Assembly (NCBI RefSeq): GCF_900215535.1 | Contig: NZ_OCND01000004.1 | Span: 248,001 to 312,000 of the forward strand | DNA from: Pseudoxanthomonas wuyuanensis | Lineage (GTDB): Bacteria > Pseudomonadota > Gammaproteobacteria > Xanthomonadales > Xanthomonadaceae | Direction: 5' to 3' | Length of the DNA: 64,000 nucleotides | Made by a program: the position numbers and the translations under genes | Notes under the pieces: model-generated | Seen by the model: only the letters and a program-made list of their open reading frames with translations | What the model was told of the DNA's origin: nothing | Databases searched by the model: none | Shown here: positions 26,785-37,460 of the stretch, piece after piece | How positions within the stretch are numbered: position 1 is the first letter of the stretch | Layout: each line of letters begins with the position of its first letter

Positions 26785-27742
26785 AATCTACATACAGCGA
26801 ACTCACCGACTCGCCGAAGGCGATGCGGCGGATGGTTTCGGCCAGCAGCTCGGCCACGCTGAGCTGGCGGATGCGGGTGCAGGCCCTGGCTTCGGGCGAC
26901 AGCGGGATGGTGTCGGTGACGACCAGTTCATCCAGCAGCGACGCGTTGAGGTTGTTGACCGCCGGACCGGACAGCACCGCATGGGTGCAGTAGGCCGCCA
27001 CCTTGGTGGCGCCGCGCTCCTTGAGCGCCGCGGCGGCAGCGCACAGGGTACCGGCCGTATCGACGATGTCGTCGACCAGCACGCAGGCCTTGCCTTCGAC
27101 ATCGCCGATGATGTTCATCACCGTCGACACGTTGGCGCGCGGCCGGCGCTTGTCGATGATGGCCAGGTCGGCATCATCCAGCCGCTTGGCGACCGCGCGT
27201 GCGCGCACCACACCGCCCACATCGGGCGACACCACCATCATGTTCTCGGTGCCGTAGGCGCGCCAGATGTCGGCCAGCAACAGCGGCGAGGCATACACGT
27301 TGTCCACCGGCATGTCGAAGAAGCCCTGGATCTGGTCGGCATGCAGATCCACCGTCAACACCCGGTCGGCATCGACCGCGCTGAACATCTTGGCCGCCAC
27401 CTTGGCGGTGATGGGCACCCGCGAGGAGCGCATGCGGCGGTCCTGGCGCGAGTAGCCGAAATAAGGCACCACGGCGGTGACGCTGGCGGCCGAGGCGCGC
27501 TTGAGCGCGTCGATCAGCACCAGCAGCTCCATCAGGTTTTCCGCGCTGGGCGCGCAGGTCGGCTGCACGACGAAGACTTCCTGCCGGCGCACGTTCTCCT
27601 CGATTTCCACCTGCACTTCGCCGTCGGAGAAACGCGAGACCAGCGCCTTGCCCGGGCGCACGCCCAACTCGCGGCAGATGCTGGCCGCCAACGGTTTGTT
27701 GGCATTGCCGGAGAAGACAAGCAGATTGCGTTCGTCTTGCAT
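26783..27742 (-). CDS. prs: ribose-phosphate pyrophosphokinase
   Basis: Makes PRPP from ribose 5-phosphate and ATP for purine, pyrimidine, histidine, tryptophan and NAD synthesis. 319 aa from [19 protein letters not shown] at 27742; a second ATG three codons upstream (MKK) is possible. The PRPP-binding loop [13 protein letters not shown] (about 220) and the flexible-loop region with [13 protein letters not shown] are present. It follows tRNA-Gln by 74 bp and is probably co-transcribed with ispE and the tRNA. Confidence 0.98.
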   Translation of the reverse strand: MQDERNLLVFSGNANKPLAASICRELGVRPGKALVSRFSDGEVQVEIEENVRRQEVFVVQPTCAPSAENLMELLVLIDALKRASAASVTAVVPYFGYSRQDRRMRSSRVPITAKVAAKMFSAVDADRVLTVDLHADQIQGFFDMPVDNVYASPLLLADIWRAYGTENMMVVSPDVGGVVRARAVAKRLDDADLAIIDKRRPRANVSTVMNIIGDVEGKACVLVDDIVDTAGTLCAAAAALKERGATKVAAYCTHAVLSGPAVNNLNASLLDELVVTDTIPLSPEARACTRIRQLSVAELLAETIRRIAFGESVSSLYVD

Positions 27743-27816
27743 TTTCTTCATCTCGGCACGGGCGGTAATCGAAGGAAACAACTGTGTGATGACAGCATCG
27801 CAGCGCGAACTGCAGA

Positions 27817-27892
27817 TGGCTGGGGCGGTAGGATTCGAACCTACGCATGCCGGGATCAAAACCCGGTGCCTTAACCGCTTGGCGACGCCCCA
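27817..27892 (-). tRNA. tRNA-Gln(TTG)
   Basis: 76 nt with encoded CCA. Acceptor arms TGGGGCG/CGCCCCA, anticodon loop TTTTGAT (TTG), T-arm GGTTCGAATCC. It lies 6 bp after the ispE stop and before prs. Confidence 0.97.
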
Positions 27893-27898
27893 GTGCGC

Positions 27899-28783
27899 TT
27901 ACACCGGTTCCGTCAGGGAGGCCTGCAAAGGCGAGCGCGAGGCGCCGGCGACCGTCCAGGCGCGCAGCCCGGACAGTTCCGCCAGGCCGGCTTCGGCCGA
28001 AGCGCGATCAGCGAATTCGACAAAGCAGCCGCTGCCTGAGCCGGTCAAGCGTGGTCTGCCGATACGCGCCAAGGCCCGGAACGCGGCCTCGATGGCCGGT
28101 TCGCGGCGGCGCAGCACCGGCTCGAACGCATTGCCGAGCAGGTTTCCCGAAACGAAGTCGGATATTTTCGCGGGTGCGGCTTGGCGCGTCAAATCCGGGG
28201 CAGCGAAAAGTTCGGCCGTGGGCACGTGAACGCCCGGATCGACCAGCACATACCAGGCCGGCGGCAGCGCCAGCGGGGTCAGTTCCTCGCCCACGCCCTC
28301 GGCCCAGGCGTTGTCGCCACGCACGAAGACCGGCACGTCGGCGCCCAGGCGCAGGCCGAGATCCGCCAGCGTCGATGTATCGAGCCGTAGCCGCCAGAGC
28401 CGGTTCAGCGCCACCAGCACGGTTGCGGCATCGGACGAACCGCCGCCGAAGCCGCCACCGGCCGGAATGCGCTTTTCGACGGAGATGTCCGCACCCAAAG
28501 GCGAATTCGATGCCGTTTTAAGAAGTTTTGCCGCCCGCACCAGCAGGTCCTGGTCGGCGCTGACGCCCGGCACCGACTCGCCGAACCGGCTGATGGCGCC
28601 ATCGTCGCGTGGCCGCAGATGCACCGTGTCGCCCCACTCCAGCAGCCGGAACACGGTCTGCAGCTGGTGGTAGCCATCCGCGCGCCGCCCGACGATTTGC
28701 AGGAACAGGTTCAGCTTGGCCGGCGCCGGCCAGGCCGACCAGCCCTCCGCAGCGGGGTACGGGTCCCGGGAACCTCCGCTCAC
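27899..28783 (-). CDS. ispE: 4-diphosphocytidyl-2-C-methyl-D-erythritol kinase
   Basis: GHMP kinase of the MEP isoprenoid pathway. 294 aa from a GTG at 28783 that overlaps the lolB stop (GTGA). The family begins shortly before [21 protein letters not shown]; a much longer open frame upstream is only the lolB shadow. The ATP-binding glycine loop [15 protein letters not shown] lies near residue 105. It forms a TPR protein-lolB-ispE unit followed by tRNA-Gln and prs. Confidence 0.95.
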   Translation of the reverse strand: MSGGSRDPYPAAEGWSAWPAPAKLNLFLQIVGRRADGYHQLQTVFRLLEWGDTVHLRPRDDGAISRFGESVPGVSADQDLLVRAAKLLKTASNSPLGADISVEKRIPAGGGFGGGSSDAATVLVALNRLWRLRLDTSTLADLGLRLGADVPVFVRGDNAWAEGVGEELTPLALPPAWYVLVDPGVHVPTAELFAAPDLTRQAAPAKISDFVSGNLLGNAFEPVLRRREPAIEAAFRALARIGRPRLTGSGSGCFVEFADRASAEAGLAELSGLRAWTVAGASRSPLQASLTEPV

Positions 28784-29439
28784 GGCGAGCCGATGTCCCA
28801 CTGGTCGACGATCAGGCGTACCCGCGCGGTCGCCCGCGAAGCTTCGACACGGCGCGGCATTGCCGGGCGCTCGCCTTCCGGTTCGAACCAATCCTGATAG
28901 TCGATGCGCCAGTCCTGCTCGCGCAGACTGCGCAGGCGGCCGTCGGCGGCGAATTCCACCTGCGCCGGCCCGTCGCTGCGGTAGGAGGCGTCCGCCACGC
29001 CGCGCGCCCAGCGCACCAGCGACTGCAGCGGGATGTCCCATCCGGTCGCCTCGCGCAGCAGCTGTTCGGCATCCTCGCCTTCGCGCACGCCGCCTTCCAG
29101 CCCTTCCAGGCGGCCGGCCCGGCTGTGCAGATCGCCGGTCAGCCGCCAGCTCTGCCGGGTCACCGGGGCGCTCAGCGAGACTTCGTAGCGCTCGTCGTCC
29201 TGGCGCCATTCGATGCGGCCATTGCCGCCCTTGCCCTGCTGGCTGACCGCCACCCGTCCCTGGAACTGCCAGTCGGGACGCGCGCCAAGCCAGGCTTCGC
29301 GCGTGGCCTGGCGGGCCTGCGCCGCAGCGATGGCGGTCGGATCGGTCAGTTGCGGGGACGGTTGCGGGCGGACGCCGCGGCTGGCGCAGCCGCCCAGCGC
29401 CAGCGCTGCGGCCGCGACTAGGAACGCTTTCCCGATCAT
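28780..29439 (-). CDS. lolB: outer-membrane lipoprotein insertase LolB
   Basis: Receives lipoproteins from LolA and inserts them in the outer membrane. 219 aa from the ATG at 29439, giving a short lipoprotein signal with lipobox LGGC at residues 15-18. That start overlaps the stop of the upstream TPR gene (ATGA). The body carries the LolB fold signature [23 protein letters not shown] and the C-terminal RLIVDQW. Its stop overlaps the ispE start. Confidence 0.93.
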   Translation of the reverse strand: MIGKAFLVAAAALALGGCASRGVRPQPSPQLTDPTAIAAAQARQATREAWLGARPDWQFQGRVAVSQQGKGGNGRIEWRQDDERYEVSLSAPVTRQSWRLTGDLHSRAGRLEGLEGGVREGEDAEQLLREATGWDIPLQSLVRWARGVADASYRSDGPAQVEFAADGRLRSLREQDWRIDYQDWFEPEGERPAMPRRVEASRATARVRLIVDQWDIGSP

Positions 29440-31118
29440 GCGCCGGTCTTCTCCAGGGCGCGCTGCAGCGAGCGGTTCTCGGGGTCCAGCTTGCGCGCTT
29501 CCTCGAAATAGCGGCGCGCCTCGTCCTTCTGCCCCATCACCCACAGCACTTCGGCGACGTGCGCGGCGATTTCGGCATCCTTGCGCAAAGTGTAGGCGCG
29601 CCGCAGCTCCGCCAGCGCGTCGGCGTTGCGGCCCAGCCGGTACAGCACCCAGCCGTAGCTGTCGATGATGGCGGCGTCTTCCGGCGCCGCGGCGCGGGCG
29701 CGGTCGATCAGTTCCAGCGCTTCCTGGTAACGGGTGGTGCGGTCGGCCAGGGTGTAGCCCAGCGCATTGAGCGCGGCGACGTTTTCCGGGTCGATCACCA
29801 GGATCTTGCGGAAATCGGCTTCGGCGCGGTCGATGCGGTCGCGCCGTTCCCAGGCCAGGCCGCGCGAGTACAGCAGCGCCAGATCGTCCGGATAGGCGGC
29901 CAGCGCGCGCGCGAACACGTCCAGTTCGCCGGCGTCGTCTTCGTCCTTCTGCCGCAGTTCGGCTTCCAGCAGGTAGGCATTGCGGCGGGCATCGTCCTCG
30001 CTGCCGGCATCGCCCTGCAACCGGCGCACTTCGGCATAGGCCTCGTCCTTGCGCTCCAGCTGATGCAGCGTGCTGACCGCACGCAGCTGCGCCTCGGCGC
30101 GCTGTTCGCCGCCGGGCACGCTGCGGTACCAGTCCAGCGCCTCCTGCGGCCGCTTCAGGAACTCGGCGATCTGCCCCAGCAGCAGGCGCCGGTCGGGACT
30201 GAACTGGTCAGCGCCGGCCGCCGCTGCGGATTGCTGGCGCAGTTCCTCATAAAGCTCGCCCAGCGCAATATTGTCTTCGGCCTTGGCCAGCAGCGAAGCG
30301 CGCAGGCCATAGGTCAGCGTGTCCTGCGGGCCCTGCGCCAGCGCCTGCGAAGCGGCCACCGGATCGCCCAGGCGGTCGTATTCCTCGGCCAGGCTGAGCC
30401 GGACCGCGCTGTCCTCCGCCGCCGCCGGCAGCAGCCCGTCCAGCACCTTGCGCGCCTGATCGGTCTTTTCCGCCCGGGTCAGCTGGCGCGCATGCAGCAG
30501 GGCCACGCGCGGTTCCTGCGGGAAACGGCGGACCACTTCGCCGACGATGCGCTCGGACAGCGCCTGCTGATCCAGTTGCTGGGCCAGGCCGGCAAAGGCC
30601 AGCCAGGCTTCCAGTTTGGCCGGAATGGCGCCTTCGTCGACCAGTTCGCCCAGCAGGCGCGCCGACAGTTGCGGATCCCGGCCGCCGCTTCCCAACGCGG
30701 CCAGCGCATGGCGCCAGCCCGTGTCGTCGGTTTCGCGCAGCAGGCCCAGCAGCTCGCGCCGCGCCGCCCTGGCCTTGCCCTGGCGCAGCGCCAGGGTGGC
30801 TTCGGCGGTCCGCATGGCCAGCGATTCCGGCGCGCGCTGCCGCCACAGTTTCAGCGTCTGCGCGGCGCGTGCGTCATCGTTGGCCAGCAGGGCGATACGG
30901 GTGGCGCGCTCGGCCAGACCGGCGTCGTCGTCCTGCTGCGCCGCCTGCAGATACCAGCGCGAAGCCTCCGGCAGCTGCCCGGCCTGCAGGGCGAATTCGC
31001 CGGCCATCACCGCGGCCAGCGGGTCTTCGGCGGGCGCCGGTTTGCGCGCGGCCTGCGCCGGCTGCGACAGGGCCAGCGCCAGCAGCGCGGCAACGGTGAT
31101 ACGAATCATTGCGGGCAT
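29436..31118 (-). CDS. TPR-repeat secreted/periplasmic protein
   Basis: About 560 aa with a signal peptide ([19 protein letters not shown]..., cleavage near AQA-AR) and tetratricopeptide repeats through most of its length, clearest in the last 200 residues ([22 protein letters not shown], then three more repeats). The substrate is unknown. The same gene stands before lolB-ispE in related genomes as far as I recall. The open frame runs on far upstream under hemA, but nothing there is protein-like. ATGs at 31109, 31118 and 31124 are possible starts; none has a strong ribosome site. Divergent from hemA. Confidence 0.85.
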   Translation of the reverse strand: MPAMIRITVAALLALALSQPAQAARKPAPAEDPLAAVMAGEFALQAGQLPEASRWYLQAAQQDDDAGLAERATRIALLANDDARAAQTLKLWRQRAPESLAMRTAEATLALRQGKARAARRELLGLLRETDDTGWRHALAALGSGGRDPQLSARLLGELVDEGAIPAKLEAWLAFAGLAQQLDQQALSERIVGEVVRRFPQEPRVALLHARQLTRAEKTDQARKVLDGLLPAAAEDSAVRLSLAEEYDRLGDPVAASQALAQGPQDTLTYGLRASLLAKAEDNIALGELYEELRQQSAAAAGADQFSPDRRLLLGQIAEFLKRPQEALDWYRSVPGGEQRAEAQLRAVSTLHQLERKDEAYAEVRRLQGDAGSEDDARRNAYLLEAELRQKDEDDAGELDVFARALAAYPDDLALLYSRGLAWERRDRIDRAEADFRKILVIDPENVAALNALGYTLADRTTRYQEALELIDRARAAAPEDAAIIDSYGWVLYRLGRNADALAELRRAYTLRKDAEIAAHVAEVLWVMGQKDEARRYFEEARKLDPENRSLQRALEKTGA

Positions 31119-31184
31119 AAGCATCGAGCGGGCCGTAAAATAGGGACCCTTACCAGCCAGCAGCTTAGCGCAAGCACCTGAACG

Positions 31185-32465
31185 ATGACGTTGTGGGTTC
31201 TCGGACTCAACCACCAGACCGCGCCGGTCGAACTGCGCGAACGCGTCGCGTTCGACGCCGGGTCGCTGCCGCGCGCGCTGTCCTCGCTGCGCGCCCTGCC
31301 GCGGGTGGATGAAGCGGCGCTGCTGTCGACCTGCAACCGCACCGAGCTGTACGCGGTGGCCGAAGACGGCGACGTGCTGGCGACCTGGCTGGCCGACCAC
31401 GCGCCCGGCCTGGAGGGCTACCTGTACCGGCACCGCGACGCCGCTGCGGTCCGCCACCTGTTCCGGGTCGCCACCGGACTGGATTCGATGGTGCTGGGCG
31501 AGCCGCAGATCCTCGGCCAGGTCAAGGATGCCTGGGCCAGCGCGCGTGAGCACGGCGCGCTGGGCAATCGCCTGGACCGGCTGTTCCAGCAGACCTTCTC
31601 GGTGGCCAAGCGCGCGCGCACCGATACCCGGGTCGGCGCCAACCCGGTGTCGGTGGCCTCGACCGCGGTACGGCTGGCGCAGAGTTCGTTCGCCCGGCTC
31701 AGCGACTCGACGGTGCTGCTGATCGGCGCCGGCGAGACCATCGAACTGGCCGCCCGCCACCTCAGCGAAGGCCGGGTGCAGCGCCTGCTGATCGCCAACC
31801 GCACGCTGGCCCACGCCCAGGAGCTGGCGTTGCGCCATGGCGGCTATGCGCTGCCGCTGACCGAACTGTCCCGCCATCTGGGCGAAGCGGACGTGGTGTT
31901 TTCGGCCACCGCCAGCCGCGAGCCGGTGCTGACCCGCGACGATGTTTCCATGGCGCTGGGCACGCGCAAGCACAAGCCGATGCTGCTGTTCGACCTGGCG
32001 GTGCCGCGCGACATCGAACCCGCCGTCGCCGGCCTGGCCGACGCCTACCTGTACACCGTCGACGATCTGGAACGCGCGGTCGAAGACAATCGCCGCAGCC
32101 GCCGCGAAGCCGCCGAGGCGGCCGAAACCATCATCGACCTGCAGGTCACGCGCTACGTCGAAACCCTGGAGGCCAGCGCCCGCCAGCAGCCGCTCAAGCG
32201 CCTGCGCGCGCTGGGCGATGCGACCCGCGACGACGTGCTGGCCAAGGCGCGCCAGCAACTGGTCAACGGCCGCAACCCCGACGAGGTGCTGGACTTCCTG
32301 GCCCATACGCTGACCAACCGGTTGCTGCATCCGCCGACCGCGGCGCTGCGCGAAGCCGCGCTCAGCGGCGACGCCGAGCTGGCGCGCGCGGCCGACAGGC
32401 TGTTCCCGGCGCAGCCGCCCTACTCCCATTCCAAGAAATCCGATGACACCGACCCTGCGCCGTAA
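31185..32465 (+). CDS. hemA: glutamyl-tRNA reductase
   Basis: First enzyme of the C5 route to tetrapyrroles, reducing Glu-tRNA(Glu) to glutamate-1-semialdehyde. 426 aa. N-terminal [18 protein letters not shown], catalytic Cys50 in [24 protein letters not shown], and the NADPH domain with [16 protein letters not shown] are all present. It overlaps prfA by 23 bp, the usual hemA-prfA pair. Confidence 0.98.
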   Translation: MTLWVLGLNHQTAPVELRERVAFDAGSLPRALSSLRALPRVDEAALLSTCNRTELYAVAEDGDVLATWLADHAPGLEGYLYRHRDAAAVRHLFRVATGLDSMVLGEPQILGQVKDAWASAREHGALGNRLDRLFQQTFSVAKRARTDTRVGANPVSVASTAVRLAQSSFARLSDSTVLLIGAGETIELAARHLSEGRVQRLLIANRTLAHAQELALRHGGYALPLTELSRHLGEADVVFSATASREPVLTRDDVSMALGTRKHKPMLLFDLAVPRDIEPAVAGLADAYLYTVDDLERAVEDNRRSRREAAEAAETIIDLQVTRYVETLEASARQQPLKRLRALGDATRDDVLAKARQQLVNGRNPDEVLDFLAHTLTNRLLHPPTAALREAALSGDAELARAADRLFPAQPPYSHSKKSDDTDPAP

Positions 32466-33528
32466 ACTCGAGGCGCTGGCCGAGCGCCGCGAAGAACTCG
32501 AACGCCTGCTGGCCGACCCGTCGGTGCTGGCCGACAACGATCGTTTCCGCAACTACTCGCGCGAATTCGCCCAGTTGCAGCCGCTGGTCACCGCGCTGGC
32601 CGAGGAAACCCGCGCCAAGCGCGACCTGGCCGCCGCCGAGGCCATGCGCGAGGACCCCGAACTGGCCGAGCTGGCCGCCGAGGAAATCGCCGCGGCGCAG
32701 ACCCGCCTTGCCCAGTTGGAAGACGAACTGTCGCTGCTGCTGGTGCCCAAGGATGCCCGCGACGACGCCAACCTGTTCCTGGAAGTGCGCGCCGGCACCG
32801 GCGGCGATGAGGCGGCGATCTTCGCCGGCGATCTGTTCCGCATGTATGCGCGCTATGCCGAGCGCCAGGGCTGGAAGGTGGAGGTCGAATCCGACAGTCC
32901 CGGCGAACACGGCGGCTACAAGGAAATCGTCGCCCGCATCGTCGGCCGCGGCGCCTATTCCAAGCTCAAGTTCGAATCCGGCACCCACCGCGTGCAACGC
33001 GTGCCCGAGACCGAATCGCAGGGCCGCATCCACACTTCGGCCGCCACCGTGGCGATCATTCCGGAAGACGAAGCGGTCGATGATATCGTCGTCAATCCCG
33101 CCGATCTGCGCGTGGATACGTTCCGTTCCTCCGGCGCCGGCGGCCAGCACGTCAACAAGACCGATTCGGCCATCCGCATCACCCACCTGCCGACCGGCGT
33201 GGTGGTGGAATGCCAGACCGAGCGCTCGCAGCACGCCAACCGCGACAAGGCGATGAAGCGGCTGAAGGCGCAGTTGCTGGATGCCGAACGCAGCAAGCAA
33301 CTGGCCGCGCAGGCCGAATCGCGCAAGCTGCAGGTCGGCAGCGGCGACCGCAGCCAGCGCATCCGCACCTACAACTTCCCGCAGGGCCGCATCACCGATC
33401 ACCGGGTCGACGGCCTGACCCTGTACGACCTGCCCAACATCATCCAGGGCAACCTGGACGAACTGATCGACCGCCTGACCCGCGAACACCAGGCCGAAGA
33501 ACTGGCCCGCCTGTCGGAGGCCGCATGA
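32443..33528 (+). CDS. prfA: peptide chain release factor 1
   Basis: Reads UAA and UAG and triggers peptide release. 361 aa. The GGQ loop in [15 protein letters not shown] (about residue 233) is the hydrolysis motif methylated by PrmC. Its start is inside hemA and its stop overlaps the next gene (ATGA). prmC, which often follows prfA, is instead at 50941-51780 on the other strand. Confidence 0.98.
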   Translation: MTPTLRRKLEALAERREELERLLADPSVLADNDRFRNYSREFAQLQPLVTALAEETRAKRDLAAAEAMREDPELAELAAEEIAAAQTRLAQLEDELSLLLVPKDARDDANLFLEVRAGTGGDEAAIFAGDLFRMYARYAERQGWKVEVESDSPGEHGGYKEIVARIVGRGAYSKLKFESGTHRVQRVPETESQGRIHTSAATVAIIPEDEAVDDIVVNPADLRVDTFRSSGAGGQHVNKTDSAIRITHLPTGVVVECQTERSQHANRDKAMKRLKAQLLDAERSKQLAAQAESRKLQVGSGDRSQRIRTYNFPQGRITDHRVDGLTLYDLPNIIQGNLDELIDRLTREHQAEELARLSEAA

Positions 33529-33977
33529 GCGTGACCGTCGCCCGCGCCGGGCTGGATGATGTGGACGCGCTGGCGCCGCTGTTCGCCGCCTATCGCGCGT
33601 TCTATGCCCAGACCGATGACCTGCCGCTGGCGCGCGCCTTTCTGCACGAGCGGATGCGACACGGCGAATCGGTGGCCCTGCTGGCGCGGCTGGACGGCAA
33701 TGCCGCCGGTTTCGTGCAGCTGTACCCGTCGTTCTCGTCGGTCAGCGCGGCGCGCATCTGGATTCTCAACGATCTGTTCGTCGCTGCGGCCGCCCGTCGC
33801 CGCGGCGTTGCGCAGGCGCTGCTGGAGGCCGCCAGCGCTTTCGCCCGCAGCGATGGCGCCATCCGGCTGGAACTGGAAACCGACCTCGGCAACGACGCGG
33901 CGCAGGCGCTGTACAGGGCGATGGGCTGGCAGTCGTTCGACGGCACCTTGCGCTTCCGGCTGCCGCTGGCAGGATGA
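33525..33977 (+). CDS. GNAT-family N-acetyltransferase
   Basis: 150 aa single-domain acetyltransferase. The acetyl-CoA motif appears as [24 protein letters not shown] (residues 82-105) with a C-terminal ALYRAMGWQ, typical of motif B. The substrate is not predictable. It overlaps prfA by ATGA and the OGT homologue by 4 bp, so it is translated from the same message. Start set at 33525; the longer open frame upstream lies under prfA. Confidence 0.9.
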   Translation: MSVTVARAGLDDVDALAPLFAAYRAFYAQTDDLPLARAFLHERMRHGESVALLARLDGNAAGFVQLYPSFSSVSAARIWILNDLFVAAAARRRGVAQALLEAASAFARSDGAIRLELETDLGNDAAQALYRAMGWQSFDGTLRFRLPLAG

Positions 33978-35686
33978 ACGAACCCGCGCCGCCCGCCGAA
34001 CTGTCGCGCCTGCGCGCGGAGCTGCAACGCAATCCGGCCGACTTCATCGCCTGGGTGATGCTGGCCGATGCCGAGATGGATCGCGGCGATGGCGCCGCCG
34101 GTCTGGCCGCGGCGCAGCGCGCGCTGGCGTTGCGTCCCGGCCACCCGGAAGCGCTGGCGCGGTTGGGACGCGTGCACTGGATGCAGGGGCGGCACGCGGA
34201 AGCGGCGACGGCTCTGCGTCAGGCACTGGCGCAGGCGCCGCAGCACCCCGGCATTGCGCTGTGGCTGGGCCACGCGCTCGAAGATGCCGGCCAGGCCGAG
34301 GACGCCGCACAAGCCTACCAACACGCGTACCGGTTGATGCCGCAGGAACCGATGTTCGCCGCGCATCTGCTGAACTGGCGCCGCAAGCTGTGCGACTGGC
34401 GCGATCTGGATGCGCTGGCGGCGCAGGTTCGCGGTGCCGTCGCACAGGGCCAGGCCGCGGTGGAACCGTTCGCGTTCCTCAGCGAGGATGCCTCGCCCGC
34501 CGAACAGCTGGCCTGCGCCAGACTGCGCGCACGCGACGTGGCCGCGAGCAGCGCAGCGCTTGCGTCGCCGGTGCGCGGCGCGGAGGCGGACGGCAGCGCC
34601 AGACTGCGGCTCGGTTTCCTGTCCAACGGCTTCGGCGCGCACCCCACCGGGTTGCTGACCGTGCGGTTGTTCGAAGCGCTGGCCGCGCATGGCGATATCG
34701 AAACGCATCTCTTCGCGCTCAACCGCGACGATGGCAGCGCCATCCGCCAGCGCCTGCAGGCGGCAGCGCGATTGCACGGGATTACCGGCTGGCCGCATCG
34801 CCGCACCGCCGAGTTCATCCACGAACAGGGTATCGAGGTGCTGTTCGATCTGCGCGGCTGGGGCGGCGGCGGCGCGCCCGAGGTGCTGGCAATGCGGCCG
34901 GCACCGGTGCAGGTCAACTGGCTGGCCTATCCGGGCACCTCCGGCGCGCCCTGGATCGACTACGTACTGGCCGATGCGTTCGTACTGCCGCAGGCGCTGG
35001 AAAGCGCCTACTCCGAAACCGCAATCCGGCTGCCGCGCTGCTTCCAGCCCTCGGACACGGCACGGGAAATCGCCGCGCCGCCCAGCCGCGCCGATTGCGG
35101 TCTGCCGGAAACCGGCATGGTGTATTGCTGCTTCAACAACAGCTACAAGATCAACCCGGCCAGCTTTACGCGGATGATGGCGGTGCTGTCGCAGGTTCCC
35201 GGCAGCGTGCTGTGGTTGCTGTCGGGCCCTGGACTGGCCGATGCGCGGTTGCGCGAACAGGCGCAGCGCGCGGGCATCGACGCCTCGCGGCTGGTGTTCA
35301 TGCGCAAGCTGCCGCATGCCGACTACATGAGCCGCTACCGGCATGCCGATCTCTTTCTCGACACCGCCCCCTACAACGCCCACACCACCGCCTCCGATGC
35401 GTTGTGGGCCGGCTGCCCGGTGCTGACCCTGCCCGGCCAGACCTTTGCCTCGCGCGTGGCCGGCAGCCTCAACCATCATCTCGGCATGGATGAGATGAAC
35501 GTCGGCAGCGATGAGGCTTTCATCGCGCAGGCGGTGCGCCTGGGCAACGATGCCGGTGCCCGCGAAGCGCTGGGACAGCGGCTCGGGCAGCGGCGGGCGC
35601 AGTCCGGCCTGTTCGATATGGACGGCTTTGCGCAGGATTTCAGCGATGCCGCGCGCGCCATGGCGCAATCCGGGCAGCGCCGCTGA
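33974..35686 (+). CDS. GT41 O-GlcNAc-transferase-like protein with TPR domain
   Basis: 570 aa homologue of the Xanthomonas OGT used as a structural model for human OGT. TPR helices cover about residues 10-200, then the GT-B catalytic part. The catalytic-base region SNGFGAHPTGLLT places His at 223, the UDP-binding lysine lies in CCFNNSYKINP, and the DTAPYNAHTTASDALW and GSLNHHLG stretches are conserved. Natural acceptors in bacteria are unclear. Last gene of hemA-prfA-GNAT-ogt, joined to GNAT by ATGA. Confidence 0.92.
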   Translation: MNEPAPPAELSRLRAELQRNPADFIAWVMLADAEMDRGDGAAGLAAAQRALALRPGHPEALARLGRVHWMQGRHAEAATALRQALAQAPQHPGIALWLGHALEDAGQAEDAAQAYQHAYRLMPQEPMFAAHLLNWRRKLCDWRDLDALAAQVRGAVAQGQAAVEPFAFLSEDASPAEQLACARLRARDVAASSAALASPVRGAEADGSARLRLGFLSNGFGAHPTGLLTVRLFEALAAHGDIETHLFALNRDDGSAIRQRLQAAARLHGITGWPHRRTAEFIHEQGIEVLFDLRGWGGGGAPEVLAMRPAPVQVNWLAYPGTSGAPWIDYVLADAFVLPQALESAYSETAIRLPRCFQPSDTAREIAAPPSRADCGLPETGMVYCCFNNSYKINPASFTRMMAVLSQVPGSVLWLLSGPGLADARLREQAQRAGIDASRLVFMRKLPHADYMSRYRHADLFLDTAPYNAHTTASDALWAGCPVLTLPGQTFASRVAGSLNHHLGMDEMNVGSDEAFIAQAVRLGNDAGAREALGQRLGQRRAQSGLFDMDGFAQDFSDAARAMAQSGQRR

Positions 35687-35766
35687 GGCTTGCGGACCAG
35701 GCCACCCGAACGCCGGCTTTACCGTCTTGCTGTTCCATCGGCAGGTCCTGCTGCTACCCTGCGCGC

Positions 35767-36285
35767 ATGGTCAATCAAGCCGATTTCGTTGCGCTGAACC
35801 TGTGCCTGCTGACGGTGTCGGACACGCGCACGCTGGATGACGACAAATCCGGCGACTACCTGGCCCAGGCCTGCGCCGAAGCCGGGCACCGGCTGTTCGA
35901 ACGCGACATCGCGCCCGACGATCGCTACCGGCTGCGCGCCATCGTTTCGCGCTGGATCGCCGATCCGGCCGTGGACGGCGTCCTGGTCACCGGTGGCACC
36001 GGCTTCACCGGCCGCGACTCCACGCCCGAAGCGCTGTTGCCGCTGCTGGACAAGCAGATGCCCGGTTTCGGCGAGCTGTTCCGCCAGATCAGCTTCGAGG
36101 AAATCGGCACTTCGTCGCTGCAGTCGCGCGCCTTCGCCGGACTGGCCAACCAGACCTTCGTGTTCTGCCTGCCGGGTTCGACCTCGGCCTGCCGTACCGC
36201 CTGGGAGAAGATCATCCGGGCGCAACTGGACGCGCGTACCCGCCCCTGCAACCTGGCCACGTTGCGCCCCCGCCTGAAGGAGTGA
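35767..36285 (+). CDS. moaB: molybdenum cofactor biosynthesis protein MoaB
   Basis: MogA/MoaB-type protein that binds molybdopterin and acts in its adenylylation. 172 aa with the family motifs [21 protein letters not shown] (about 78-92) and [13 protein letters not shown]. There are no other moa genes nearby. A TACCCT box ends 6 bp before the ATG, so the mRNA may be leaderless. It precedes the HTH gene by 4 bp. Confidence 0.95.
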   Translation: MVNQADFVALNLCLLTVSDTRTLDDDKSGDYLAQACAEAGHRLFERDIAPDDRYRLRAIVSRWIADPAVDGVLVTGGTGFTGRDSTPEALLPLLDKQMPGFGELFRQISFEEIGTSSLQSRAFAGLANQTFVFCLPGSTSACRTAWEKIIRAQLDARTRPCNLATLRPRLKE

Positions 36286-36289
36286 ACGC

Positions 36290-36625
36290 ATGTCGCTGGA
36301 TACCACGCTGCGGCTGTTGGCCAAGGCCAGCGGCATGACCGCCAGCGATATTGCCGCCGCCATCCCGCGCGCCGGTGCGGCGACGGTCAAAGCCTGGATG
36401 AGCGGAGACAGGCTGCCGGGCAAGGATCAGCTGTCCGCCCTGGCCCGCGCCTTCGGCGTACCGGCCGGCGCGCTGCTGTCGGAACTGGCCACCACGCTGG
36501 ATCCGGCGCGGACCAAGGGCGAGCACGATCTGCTGGCGGCCTACCGCGAACTCTCCACCCGCCAGCAGGGAGCGTTGCTGGAAGTGGCCCGCAGCATGGC
36601 CAGCCACCGGCGACGCAGTCGCTGA
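36290..36625 (+). CDS. small helix-turn-helix (XRE-like) regulator
   Basis: 111 aa. Residues 15-65 read as an HTH domain ([21 protein letters not shown] followed by [19 protein letters not shown]), and the C-terminal half is a short helical region. Regulon unknown. It is 4 bp after moaB and 52 bp before ppk2, on the same strand, so probably co-transcribed with moaB. Confidence 0.8.
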   Translation: MSLDTTLRLLAKASGMTASDIAAAIPRAGAATVKAWMSGDRLPGKDQLSALARAFGVPAGALLSELATTLDPARTKGEHDLLAAYRELSTRQQGALLEVARSMASHRRRSR

Positions 36626-36677
36626 CCGGTTCCGCAAGGCCGGCCTGGCGCGCGGCCGCCGTCAACGGAGTGCCCCG

Positions 36678-37460
36678 ATGAGAAAGCTCAACCGCAAGGA
36701 ATACGAGAAACTGCTGAAGCCGCTGCAACTGGAGCTGGCGGCGATGGCCCGCTGGCTGCAGTACACCGGCAACCGCCTGCTGGTGCTGGTGGAAGGCCGC
36801 GATACCGCCGGCAAGGGCGGCGTCATCAATGCCATCAGCGAGCATCTGAACCCGCGCCAGTGCCGCATCGTCGCCCTGCCCAAGCCAAGCGAGCGCGAAA
36901 GCAGCCAGTGGTATCTGCAGCGCTATATCGCCCATCTGCCGGCCGCCGGCGAGATCGTGCTGATGGACCGCAGCTGGTACAACCGCGCCGGCGTCGAGAA
37001 GGTGATGGGCTATTGCAGCCAGGAGCAGTACCAGGCCTTCCTGAAACAGGCGCCAGTATTCGAAAAAGCCCTGGTCGATGACGGCATCCTGCTGTTCAAG
37101 TACTGGCTGGCGGTGGACCAGGCGCAACAGGAAAAGCGGTTTGCCGAGCGCGCCGACGAGCCGCTCAAGAGCTGGAAGCTCTCTCCCGTCGATCTGAAGG
37201 CGCGGGAAAAATATGCCGAATACACCGCCGCCCGCGAAGCGATGCTCAAGGCCACGCATACGCGCCACGCGCCATGGGCGCTGGTGGACTGCAACGAACA
37301 ACGTACCGGACGGCTGACGCTGATCCGGCATCTGCTGGACCGCTTGCCGGACATCGCGGTGCCGCAGGAGCCGCTGGGGCTGCCGCCGCTCAAGCGCCGG
37401 CCGCTCAAGGAAAGCTACGGCGTACTCAAGCCCTTGCCGGCTTTCGGCGCCACCGGCTAG
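36678..37460 (+). CDS. ppk2: polyphosphate kinase 2
   Basis: Transfers phosphate between polyphosphate and nucleotides, mainly making GTP/ATP from diphosphates. 260 aa, the class I single-domain size. Walker A GRDTAGKGG (residues 40-48), the DRSWYNRAGVEKVMG Walker B/lid segment and the later KYWLAVDQAQQEKRF stretch are conserved. It stands alone after the HTH gene. Confidence 0.93.
   Translation: MRKLNRKEYEKLLKPLQLELAAMARWLQYTGNRLLVLVEGRDTAGKGGVINAISEHLNPRQCRIVALPKPSERESSQWYLQRYIAHLPAAGEIVLMDRSWYNRAGVEKVMGYCSQEQYQAFLKQAPVFEKALVDDGILLFKYWLAVDQAQQEKRFAERADEPLKSWKLSPVDLKAREKYAEYTAAREAMLKATHTRHAPWALVDCNEQRTGRLTLIRHLLDRLPDIAVPQEPLGLPPLKRRPLKESYGVLKPLPAFGATG

Noticed and set aside
28784-29209. N-terminal extension of ispE
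   Set aside because: It lies in another frame of lolB; the GTG at 28783 overlapping the lolB stop gives the normal family length.
31119-32552. N-terminal 480-residue extension of the TPR protein
   Set aside because: It runs antisense to hemA and has shadow composition; a normal signal peptide starts at about 31118.
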